Below, piece after piece: positions 1 to 6,454 of a DNA stretch of 9,568 nt; within the stretch, counting starts at the first letter, position 1; each line of letters opens with the position of its first letter. The notes beneath the pieces were generated by a model that saw nothing but the letters and a program-made list of their open reading frames with translations, ran no database searches and was not told where the DNA came from. The DNA comes from Syntrophothermus sp. UBA1445 (GTDB lineage Bacteria > Bacillota > Syntrophomonadia > Syntrophomonadales > DTU052): assembly GCA_002329495.1 (NCBI GenBank), contig DCTH01000092.1, forward strand, positions 1-9,568, read 5' to 3'. The translations under genes were made by a program, and so were the position numbers.

Positions 1-914
1 TCGGTCAAAAACAGTCAACCGTGGCCAGTGTGGTTCAGAAGCTTGAAGAGACGGGGGCCATGGATTATACCATTATCGTAGCGGCGACCGCCTCCGAGCC
101 GGCACCACTGGTGTACCTGGCACCTTATGCCGGGGTAGCTATTGCCGAGGAATTCATGGAAGGCGAGAACGCGGATGTTCTCATCATTTATGACGACCTC
201 TCCAAACACGCGGTGGCCTACCGCGAAATGTCACTGCTTCTTAGAAGACCTCCCGGACGAGAGGCTTATCCCGGAGACGTATTTTATCTCCACTCGCGCC
301 TTTTGGAGCGGGCTTGTAAATTAAGTGACGATTTGGGTGGAGGCTCGATAACCGCTCTGCCGATAATTGAAACTCAGGCAGGCGACGTTTCTGCATATAT
401 ACCGACCAACGTAATATCTATCACCGACGGACAGATTTACCTGGAATCAGACCTCTTCTATGCAGGTCAGAGACCGGCGATAAACGTTGGTCTTTCGGTT
501 TCCCGCGTTGGTGGATCAGCTCAGATTAAGGCCATGAAATCGGTTGCCGGACAGTTACGTCTCGACCTGGCACAGTATCGTGAACTGGCGGCCTTTGCTC
601 AATTCGGTTCCGACCTGGACAAGTCAACCATGGCCCGGCTGAATCGAGGAGAAAAAGTGCAGGAAGTCTTAAAGCAGGGTCAATATGAGCCGTTCCCGGT
701 TGAGGAACAGGTAGTATCCATATATTGCGGTGTCAATGGCTGGTTGGATGATATTCCTACCGATAGAGTAAAAGCTTTTGAAGTAGAGTTCCTCAAATTT
801 ATGCGGAGCAGTCATCCGGAAATCCTCAAGAACATTAAAGAGTCCAAGGTATTGGGCGATGAAGAAGGGCTGAAGAAGGCCATTGAGGAATTCAAAGCCA
901 TCTTCGCGACTTAG
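1..914 (+). CDS. atpA: F1F0 ATP synthase subunit alpha (partial, 5' end outside window)
   Basis: This is the C-terminal part of the alpha subunit, a non-catalytic nucleotide-binding subunit of the F1 head on the cytoplasmic face of the membrane. The reading frame is open from base 3 with no start; its first residues, [11 protein letters not shown], follow the P-loop region of full-length alpha, so roughly the first 200 residues are missing. Visible landmarks are the [14 protein letters not shown] stretch, the [20 protein letters not shown] helix with its DD pair, and [10 protein letters not shown], whose Arg (codon 504-506) is the alpha arginine finger that reaches into the beta active site. 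The C-terminus ends in the usual helical EEFKAIF segment. It stops 14 bases before atpG and is co-transcribed with it. The GTG at 21 is an internal codon, not a start. Identification is secure. Confidence 0.97.
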   Translation, partial: GQKQSTVASVVQKLEETGAMDYTIIVAATASEPAPLVYLAPYAGVAIAEEFMEGENADVLIIYDDLSKHAVAYREMSLLLRRPPGREAYPGDVFYLHSRLLERACKLSDDLGGGSITALPIIETQAGDVSAYIPTNVISITDGQIYLESDLFYAGQRPAINVGLSVSRVGGSAQIKAMKSVAGQLRLDLAQYRELAAFAQFGSDLDKSTMARLNRGEKVQEVLKQGQYEPFPVEEQVVSIYCGVNGWLDDIPTDRVKAFEVEFLKFMRSSHPEILKNIKESKVLGDEEGLKKAIEEFKAIFAT

Positions 915-928
915 GTGGTGAGAAAATA

Positions 929-1828
929 ATGGCTGGAAAGGGAGTAAGAGACTACAAGCGACGCATCCGAAGCGTCAATAATACCAGGCAGATTACGAAG
1001 GCCATGAAAATGGTGGACGCAGCCAAGCTGAGAAAAGCTCAGGAGAAGGCTGAGTCATCTCGTCCCTATACCGGCAAACTACAAGAGGTTCTTGCCAGGC
1101 TGGTTGCGATGTCGGTTCAGGCCAAGCACCCCCTGCTCGAAAAACACGATCCCATTAAACGGGTCACCTATGTGGTAGTTACAGCAGACCGGGGACTGTG
1201 CGGGGCATTTAACACCAACATTATCAGGCGAGCCAACCAGGCTATCAGTGAGGACGAAAGGCCGGTTGAAGCAGGCATAGTAGCGGTAGGTAGGAAAGCT
1301 CGCGACTTTTACCGCAAGCGGGGATATAACCTGCAGGGAGATTTCATTAATCTGGGTGACAAACTGGACTATACCCAGGCCAGAGAGATAGGTCAGTTCA
1401 TCGCTCAACTGTACGAAGAGGGCGCGGCTGATGAAGTCTATCTCGTATATGCTCACTTTATTAATGCCATGCGGCAGATTCCAACGGTGCAAAAAGTATT
1501 GCCCGTTGAAACACCAGAAGAGATCACGGCTGAGGCAGAAGAATTCGCCAAATTTGCGCCAGACTACATCTATGAACCTAATGTAGATGAGATCCTGATC
1601 AGCCTGCTGCCTCGTTACCTGATGAGCCAAGTGTATCATGCCATGTTAGAATCCAAGGCCAGTGAGCATGGTGCACGTATGACGGCTATGGGGAATGCGA
1701 CCGAAAACGCGTCAGAGTTGGTTGATATACTAACGCTGGAGATGAACAAGGCCCGGCAGGCTTCCATTACCAACGAAATTTTGGAGATCTCCGGCGGCGC
1801 GGAAGCTCTGAAAAAAGGAGGCAAGTAG
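929..1828 (+). CDS. atpG: F1F0 ATP synthase subunit gamma
   Basis: Gamma is the central stalk of F1. It rotates inside the alpha3beta3 head and couples proton or sodium flow in F0 to ATP synthesis. The 299-residue product has both terminal helices of the family: an N-terminal RRIRSVNNTRQITKAMKMV segment near residues 11-29, and a C-terminal MNKARQASITNEILEIS segment near residues 272-288. The middle has the VTADRGLCGAFN loop, which is strongly conserved in gamma. Length is slightly above the usual 280-290. The ATG at 929 follows a GGTGGTGAG ribosome binding site that begins at the atpA stop. The gene ends 3 bases before atpD, so the order A-G-D is the canonical one. Nothing is odd about the gene. 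Confidence 0.97.
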   Translation: MAGKGVRDYKRRIRSVNNTRQITKAMKMVDAAKLRKAQEKAESSRPYTGKLQEVLARLVAMSVQAKHPLLEKHDPIKRVTYVVVTADRGLCGAFNTNIIRRANQAISEDERPVEAGIVAVGRKARDFYRKRGYNLQGDFINLGDKLDYTQAREIGQFIAQLYEEGAADEVYLVYAHFINAMRQIPTVQKVLPVETPEEITAEAEEFAKFAPDYIYEPNVDEILISLLPRYLMSQVYHAMLESKASEHGARMTAMGNATENASELVDILTLEMNKARQASITNEILEISGGAEALKKGGK

Positions 1829-3262
<1,434 letters not shown>

Positions 3263-3265
3263 TCT

Positions 3266-3682
3266 ATGGCGGATAACACCTTTTTGCTTGAGGTGGTTAC
3301 TCCGGAGCGCATTGCACTGAGTGAGGAGGTGCAATTCCTGGTAGTACCCGCGATGGAAGGGGAACTGGGGATACTGAGGAGCCACGCCCCCATAGTCGCT
3401 GGCTTAAAAATCGGGGTGCTGAGGTACACCATGCCAAATGGCGAGATCCATTATATGGCACTCAGTGGTGGGCTGATGGAAGTAATCGACAATGAAGCCA
3501 AGGTTCTGGCCGAGACTGCTGAACATGGGCGTGAGGTCGATCTGCTCAGGGCCAAAGCGGCCAAAGAGCGTGCCGAGCGGAGACTTGCTGAGAGACAGGA
3601 CCAGATCAGCTATGTACGTGCTCAGATGGCATTGCTCCGGGCGATTGCCAGAATCAGGGCGTCAGAACTGGATCGGCACTAA
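3266..3682 (+). CDS. atpC: F1F0 ATP synthase subunit epsilon
   Basis: Epsilon sits at the foot of the central stalk, binds gamma and the c-ring, and can brake ATP hydrolysis through its C-terminal helices. The 138-residue protein has the N-terminal beta-sandwich, including PAMEGELGILRSHAP at about residues 28-42, and a charged helical C-terminal domain from about residue 88. VDLLRA (91-96) matches the I/L-D-x-x-R-A motif that binds ATP in Bacillus-type epsilon subunits (family knowledge), so nucleotide-controlled inhibition is plausible. A GGAGG at 3253-3257, inside the end of atpD, serves the ATG at 3266. It is the last classical atp gene in the operon; the only later member is the small protein gene at 3796. 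Confidence 0.96.
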   Translation: MADNTFLLEVVTPERIALSEEVQFLVVPAMEGELGILRSHAPIVAGLKIGVLRYTMPNGEIHYMALSGGLMEVIDNEAKVLAETAEHGREVDLLRAKAAKERAERRLAERQDQISYVRAQMALLRAIARIRASELDRH

Positions 3683-3690
3683 TATTAAAA

Positions 3691-3718
3691 TAATAAGCCG
3701 GGGCAACCCGGCTTATTA
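3691..3718 (+). other. GCAA-tetraloop hairpin after atpC, no U-tract
   Basis: A perfect 12-bp stem (3691-3702 with 3707-3718) closes a GCAA tetraloop of the stable GNRA class. The bases that follow (3719-3735) are not a T-run, so this is a poor intrinsic terminator. It could protect the 3' end of an atp message, or partly reduce read-through into the small gene at 3796. Confidence 0.7.
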
Positions 3719-3795
3719 TAACCTCGTATTTGCTTTAAAGAGAAACAATTAGTAGGAGGAATACTAACTTACGCTAAACGGAGGGCGTCGATAAA

Positions 3796-3954
3796 TTGAC
3801 TGGTCTGCAAAAACTTTTCCTCTTACTTATTATGAGTTATTTGGTGGTAAAAGGAGTATTGGCACTGCTGTTGTATGGTGTCACCAGGAGTGTGGAGGAA
3901 AAAGGACGACAATTCCACCAAAAAAGAGAAGAACTTAGAGATAAGGCCGTTTAA
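3796..3954 (+). CDS. small single-span membrane protein, paralog 1 (smpA; label used only here)
   Basis: The 52-residue frame starts at TTG 3796, with GGAGGG at 3780-3785 about ten bases upstream. The start is also supported by homology: MTGLQKLFLL aligns without gaps with the N-termini of the two proteins encoded at 4693 and 5129, with 25 of 52 identities to the 4693 product. One hydrophobic stretch (about residues 8-30) contains Tyr15, Lys19 and Tyr27, which all three paralogs share. The short tail SVEEKGRQFHQKREELRDKAV is charged and should be cytoplasmic. It lacks the last 24 residues of its paralogs. It follows atpC by 113 bases with no obvious promoter of its own, so it probably ends the atp operon; its stop codon lies inside the terminator. 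I do not recognise the family and assign no function. Confidence 0.8.
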   Translation: MTGLQKLFLLLIMSYLVVKGVLALLLYGVTRSVEEKGRQFHQKREELRDKAV

Positions 3955-3972
3955 TAACGGTCTTGTTTTTTT
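3943..3972 (+). terminator. intrinsic terminator of the atp operon
   Basis: A 9-bp stem with one G-U pair (3943-3951 with 3956-3964) and a TAAT loop is followed by GTTTTTTT. The stop codon of the small gene (3952-3954) lies in the loop, so gene and terminator overlap. Confidence 0.9.
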
Positions 3973-4000
3973 GAGCAGTTCTATTCCCGGACATTATAGT
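3971..4000 (+). promoter_or_regulatory. candidate sigma-A promoter, distal, for the atpE-like unit
   Basis: TTGAGC (3971-3976) and TATAGT (3995-4000) are separated by 18 bases and match the -35 and -10 consensus at 4 of 6 and 5 of 6 positions. The -35 begins in the T-run of the preceding terminator. A start near 4007 would put the dyad at 4008-4041 at the very 5' end of the transcript. Confidence 0.5.
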
Positions 4001-4007
4001 GGTACCC

Positions 4008-4041
4008 GGTAACAGGTTTACTGTCCCAGAAACCTGTTACC
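4008..4041. repeat. perfect 12-bp inverted repeat (hairpin or operator)
   Basis: GGTAACAGGTTT (4008-4019) is repeated inverted at 4030-4041 with a 10-base loop. No T-run follows on either strand, so it is not a simple terminator. It lies directly downstream of the promoter at 3971-4000. It could be a 5'-end RNA stabiliser or a protein-binding dyad. Confidence 0.75.
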
Positions 4042-4164
4042 CCCTTGTGCTATTATTCATAAACTGCGGCCGGCATCAAATTTCTTCCGTTAACATAAAA
4101 TAAAATGAGACACTATCTCAATTACGGTAAGTTTAAAAGAAGGAAATTACGCAAGTGTGGCGAA

Positions 4165-4178
4165 TAGTGTTAACACTA
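4165..4178. promoter_or_regulatory. 14-bp perfect palindrome, candidate operator
   Basis: TAGTGTTAACACTA is its own reverse complement and contains the -35 element TTAACA of the promoter at 4170-4198. A dimeric regulator bound here would block RNA polymerase. The sequence does not clearly match the Rex, NrdR, CIRCE, BirA or LexA boxes I know, so the regulator is unidentified. Confidence 0.6.
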
Positions 4179-4198
4179 AAATTTACAGAATATATTAT
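4170..4198 (+). promoter_or_regulatory. candidate sigma-A promoter, proximal, for the atpE-like unit
   Basis: TTAACA (4170-4175) and TATTAT (4193-4198) have an ideal 17-base spacer and each match consensus at 5 of 6 positions. Transcription would start near 4205 and leave a leader of about 140 bases before the atpE-like ATG. This is the best-looking promoter in the window. Confidence 0.65.
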
Positions 4199-4204
4199 AC
4201 AATA

Positions 4205-4347
4205 AGAAGCAAGCAGGATGGTTCCCAGGGAACCGGAATGCATCATCTCACAAGTCCCAGAAACTGATGCCCAGGTAATTCTGCGAAGGGGGTGATAGGT
4301 TAAGAAATTGGCATCCAATTAATACAGAGAGAAAAGGAGGAGGAGTT
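4205..4347 (+). promoter_or_regulatory. structured 5' leader of the atpE-like gene, possible riboswitch
   Basis: Three local stems can be read off the sequence: GGTTCC/GGAACC (4220-4225 with 4229-4234), GCATCA/TGATGC (4240-4245 with 4265-4270) and AATTGG/CCAATT (4306-4311 with 4315-4320). CAGAA (4259-4263) can also pair with TTCTG (4279-4283), which would have to open or rearrange the second stem. The gene's Shine-Dalgarno (4334-4343) starts 14 bases after the last stem. Leader length, competing pairings and placement before a single ion-coupling subunit suggest cis-acting RNA regulation. I cannot match it with confidence to a known class. The Na+-I (DUF1646) riboswitch is worth testing, because members are known to control Na+-ATP synthase genes. 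Confidence 0.4.
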
Positions 4348-4572
4348 ATGGGAGGGACTGTGGCTATAGGAGCGGCCATGTCGGTTGCGCTGTCCGGTTT
4401 GGGCGGTAGCCTTGGGCAAGGCTATGTAGGTTCAAAGGCTTTAGAAAGTATCGCTCGCCAACCCGAAGTTTCTGATCAGGTACGTACCCTGCTTTTCATT
4501 ACCTTAGCCTTCATTGAAACCCTAACCATCTACGGATTATTGATCGCTTTTATGCTTGTCGGCAAGATCTAG
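4348..4572 (+). CDS. atpE: F-type ATP synthase c subunit (proteolipid), displaced from the usual operon position
   Basis: The c subunit forms the rotating F0 ring and carries the coupling ion. The 74-residue product has the two-helix hairpin: helix 1 with a glycine-rich run (residues 17-25), the polar loop ARQPE (36-40), and helix 2 with the ion-binding Glu57. Aligned to the Propionigenium/Ilyobacter Na+-type ring (from memory), it keeps Gln (Q24 for Q32), Glu (E57 for E65), a hydroxyl residue (T58 for S66) and Tyr (Y62 for Y70); T67 is Leu59. This favours Na+ or dual-ion use but does not prove it. One glycine of the GxGxGxGxG run is Ser21. The ATG has an AAGGAGGAGG site just upstream. It lies in a separate unit downstream of atpC instead of between atpB and atpF; the window does not show whether another atpE exists upstream. 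It could be the sole c subunit or a second isoform. Confidence 0.93.
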   Translation: MGGTVAIGAAMSVALSGLGGSLGQGYVGSKALESIARQPEVSDQVRTLLFITLAFIETLTIYGLLIAFMLVGKI

Positions 4573-4657
4573 CATACACTTCATTAAATTTACAAGTCTC
4601 AAACATGACCATCTTGAATCACAACCATATGTACCAGCAAACAGGCCTGCAAAGACT

Positions 4658-4678
4658 CTTAAGCACTTGCTGCTTAGG
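4658..4678 (+). other. hairpin just upstream of the smpB ribosome binding site
   Basis: CTTAAGCA (4658-4665) pairs with TGCTTAGG (4671-4678), 8 bp with one G-U pair and a 5-base loop. It ends two bases before the GGGGAGGAG site of the gene at 4693. There is no T-run, so it is not a terminator; it may set translation or mRNA stability between the two genes. The rest of the 120-base gap shows nothing clear. Confidence 0.45.
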
Positions 4679-4692
4679 AAGGGGAGGAGCTT

Positions 4693-4923
4693 ATGACCCT
4701 ACTCCAAAAAGTCTTTCTCCTGTTCGCTGTAATGTATCTTCTAGCTAAAGGGGTCATCTTCTTCGCCCTCTATCTGGTTACATTAAGAGTAGAAAAAAAG
4801 GCTCTGGCTTTTAAGAGAAAAAGGGAAAAGATATTGAGAAAAAGATGGCTCCAAAACCGGGTATTATATCAGAAACAATATGAAGACTATGAGAGACGGA
4901 AGAGGCTTATGGATACGGAATAG
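4693..4923 (+). CDS. small single-span membrane protein, paralog 2 (smpB; label used only here)
   Basis: This 76-residue protein begins MTLLQKVFLLFAVMY at an ATG with GGGGAGGAG just upstream. Residues 8-30 form one hydrophobic segment interrupted by Lys19. The rest is a highly basic and acidic helix, from VEKK (33-36) to the end, rich in Lys, Arg, Glu and Tyr, with LYQKQYEDYERRKR near residues 58-71. By the positive-inside rule the C-terminal tail should be cytoplasmic. It aligns end to end without gaps to the product at 5129, with 37 of 76 identities. The layout (short membrane helix plus charged helix) resembles a miniature of the ATP synthase b subunit, but I see no sequence match to b, AtpI, AtpZ or DUF1146/YwzB. 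It follows the c subunit gene by 120 bases and is probably co-transcribed. Function unknown. Confidence 0.88.
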   Translation: MTLLQKVFLLFAVMYLLAKGVIFFALYLVTLRVEKKALAFKRKREKILRKRWLQNRVLYQKQYEDYERRKRLMDTE

Positions 4924-5000
4924 ATGCGGCAAGGCCTCCTGATTTGAATAACGTAAACCAGTCAAGCGTATTATGGCAACCAAATCTGGGAAGACGTTCT

Positions 5001-5092
5001 GTCCCTGAAACTGCTGGTTCGAGGACATCCATCCGGGCGGGATTCAAGCCCGGTTCGGTGAGTTGACAACATGCAAAGCTCGTACGTAGACA
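5001..5092 (+). promoter_or_regulatory. smpB-smpC intergenic: hairpin and weak candidate promoter
   Basis: The 205-base gap 4924-5128 has a CCGGGC/GCCCGG stem (5033-5038 with 5048-5053, 9-base loop). A perfect -35 TTGACA (5063-5068) follows, with only a poor -10 (TAGACA, 5087-5092, 18-base spacer). A copy of the GTCCCWGAAAC motif lies at 5001-5011. The gene downstream may therefore have its own start of transcription, but the -10 is weak. Confidence 0.3.
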
Positions 5093-5128
5093 TACAGTGT
5101 ATGAGAACGAAGGAGGAGGTGTTGCCAC

Positions 5129-5359
5129 ATGACTGCGCTTCAAAAAATATTTCTATTGATTGCCGTTGGGTACGTGATGTTCAAAATCGTAATGGGTATT
5201 ATTGTGTACATCATAACCGTTAAGGTGGAGAAAAAAGGTCTTGAGCGCAAGCGGCGCCGCGAGATGATATTAAGGGCCCGGAGAATGAAGAACATGGAAT
5301 TGTACCGCAGGCAATATCTTCAATTAGAAGAGAGAAAGAGAGACCTCGCGGCTATGTAA
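5129..5359 (+). CDS. small single-span membrane protein, paralog 3 (smpC; label used only here)
   Basis: A second 76-residue member of the same family, starting MTALQKIFLLIAVGY at an ATG preceded by GGAGGAGG (5112-5119). Residues 8-31 are hydrophobic with Lys19 and Tyr27 kept in place. The cytoplasmic tail begins VEKKGLERKRRREMILR and contains LYRRQYLQLEERKR, parallel to its neighbour. Positions identical in all three paralogs include M1, T2, L4, Q5, K6, F8, L9, L10, Y15, K19, V21, Y27, T30, V33, E34, K36, R44 and E45. A clear terminator follows 48 bases after the stop, so this gene closes the unit that begins with the c subunit. I do not recognise the family. Retention of full length, reading frame and ribosome binding sites in three diverged copies argues for real, selected genes. 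Confidence 0.88.
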   Translation: MTALQKIFLLIAVGYVMFKIVMGIIVYIITVKVEKKGLERKRRREMILRARRMKNMELYRRQYLQLEERKRDLAAM

Positions 5360-5406
5360 CAACCTATTAACCAGTTTACAACCTAATTGACACCACATAA
5401 TGGAAA

Positions 5407-5433
5407 CCCCGTTATTACGGGGCTTTTTGTTTT
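5407..5433 (+). terminator. intrinsic terminator of the atpE-like/small-protein unit
   Basis: CCCCGT (5407-5412) pairs with ACGGGG (5417-5422) around a TATT loop, followed by CTTTTTGTTTT. This is a standard intrinsic terminator and separates the ATPase-linked genes from spoIID. Confidence 0.92.
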
Positions 5434-5478
5434 CCTGGGGAATTTTCGGTCCCGCCTTAAATCTGCAACAACCGAAGG

Positions 5479-5506
5479 TCTGTATTTGATCCGGGATTCA
5501 TAAAAA
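5479..5506 (+). promoter_or_regulatory. candidate sigma-E promoter of spoIID
   Basis: CATAAAAA (5499-5506) resembles the sigma-E -10 consensus CATACAAT at 6 of 8 positions. TCTGTATT (5479-5486) is a loose -35 with a 12-base spacer, slightly short for this sigma factor. Support comes mainly from the established sigma-E control of spoIID in Bacillus and Clostridium. Confidence 0.35.
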
Positions 5507-5539
5507 AGTATTGCGAAGAGTCTAAGGAGGTTGCAGATA

Positions 5540-6454
5540 ATGAGGAAACGTATTGGTTTAATGTTAGCAGTGTTGTTGATCCTGATTGCCGCTGTTGTTT
5601 TACTCGACGGCAGACAGGATAGACCGCAAGGTAAATTCATGATAAGACTCTTGCTGTCGGCGGACCGGTCTACCTTGGATATATCGCTTGAGGATTACCT
5701 GATTGGAGTGGTATTGGCGGAAATGCCGGCCAGCTTCGAGCTGGAAGCCCTTAAAGCGCAGGCGGTATGTGCCCGCACATATACACTTAAAAAATACTTT
5801 TCGGCTTCCAGTCATGAAGGTGAAGCTGACATCTGTGACGACATCCGTCATTGTCAGGCCTTTGTGACACCGGCCGATTACCTGAAACTCTATCCTGAGA
5901 ACCAGTGGGCGGTCGACAAGGTTAAACGGGCGGTAATGGATACCCGGGGTGAGGTGATCACTCTCGCCGGACAGTTGATTGAACCGGTTTATCACTCCAC
6001 CTGTGGAGGTCATACTGAGAGTTCGCAAGTGGTATGGGGGACTGAACACTGTTATCTCCAGGGAGTTCCATGTCTGTGGGATAGCTCCTCCCCCTATTAC
6101 CGTAAGGTAGCCAATATGTCAGTTGAGGAATTCCGGAAAAATCTGAATCTAGATGCGAAAACCCCGCCAATTCCCGGCGAACTTGAATCAACTGAAAATG
6201 GCACGGTAGCCCAGATTGCCTGGGGAAAAATCGTGATGAGCGGCCAACAGGTACGGCAGGCATTGGCACTTCCTTCTGCGAAGTTTACCATTGCCGTAAA
6301 TGGTGATCAGGTTGCGGTCACCACCAGGGGCAACGGCCATGGGGTGGGGCTATGTCAGTACGGGACGAATGGTCAGGCCAAACAGGGGAGAAACTACCAA
6401 GAGATACTGCATTATTATTACCAGGATATAACTCTGTACCGGGTTGAGTACTAA
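5540..6454 (+). CDS. spoIID: stage II sporulation protein D, peptidoglycan lytic transglycosylase
   Basis: SpoIID is made in the mother cell, is membrane-anchored, and cuts glycan strands so that the mother-cell membrane can engulf the forespore together with SpoIIP and SpoIIM (family knowledge). The ATG at 5540 lies 9 bases after TAAGGAGG (5523-5530); the in-frame TTG at 5531 touches the ribosome binding site and is rejected. The 304-residue protein has a signal anchor at residues 5-22. The SpoIID/LytB domain follows, with LEDYLIGVVLAEMPASF (50-66) and its probable catalytic Glu61, ALKAQAVCARTY (70-81), HSTCGGHTE (152-160) and GNGHGVGLCQYG (264-275). Cys155, Cys171 and Cys178 with nearby His residues could bind zinc, as seen in C. 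difficile SpoIID. It appears monocistronic. Confidence 0.95.
   Translation: MRKRIGLMLAVLLILIAAVVLLDGRQDRPQGKFMIRLLLSADRSTLDISLEDYLIGVVLAEMPASFELEALKAQAVCARTYTLKKYFSASSHEGEADICDDIRHCQAFVTPADYLKLYPENQWAVDKVKRAVMDTRGEVITLAGQLIEPVYHSTCGGHTESSQVVWGTEHCYLQGVPCLWDSSSPYYRKVANMSVEEFRKNLNLDAKTPPIPGELESTENGTVAQIAWGKIVMSGQQVRQALALPSAKFTIAVNGDQVAVTTRGNGHGVGLCQYGTNGQAKQGRNYQEILHYYYQDITLYRVEY

Noticed and set aside
4214..4275. Resemblance of the leader (GGATGG ... CTGATGCCC) to the fluoride riboswitch
   Set aside because: The pairings that define that aptamer do not form: the segment after CTGATG does not complement the GGTTCC arm, which instead pairs locally with GGAACC.
4218..4295. A 25-codon frame (ATG 4218 to TGA 4295) spanning the leader of the c subunit gene
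   Set aside because: There is no properly spaced ribosome binding site, the residues look arbitrary, and the same bases form the leader hairpins. A regulatory leader peptide cannot be excluded, but nothing supports it.
5012..5055. GGTTCGA and GGGATTCAAGCCC segments that recall tRNA T-arms
   Set aside because: Neither has a 5-bp T-stem of the right geometry, and no acceptor, D or anticodon arm can be drawn around them.
5531..5539. TTG 5531 as the spoIID start
   Set aside because: It directly abuts the AAGGAGG site with no spacing; the ATG at 5540 is ideally placed and gives a normal signal anchor.
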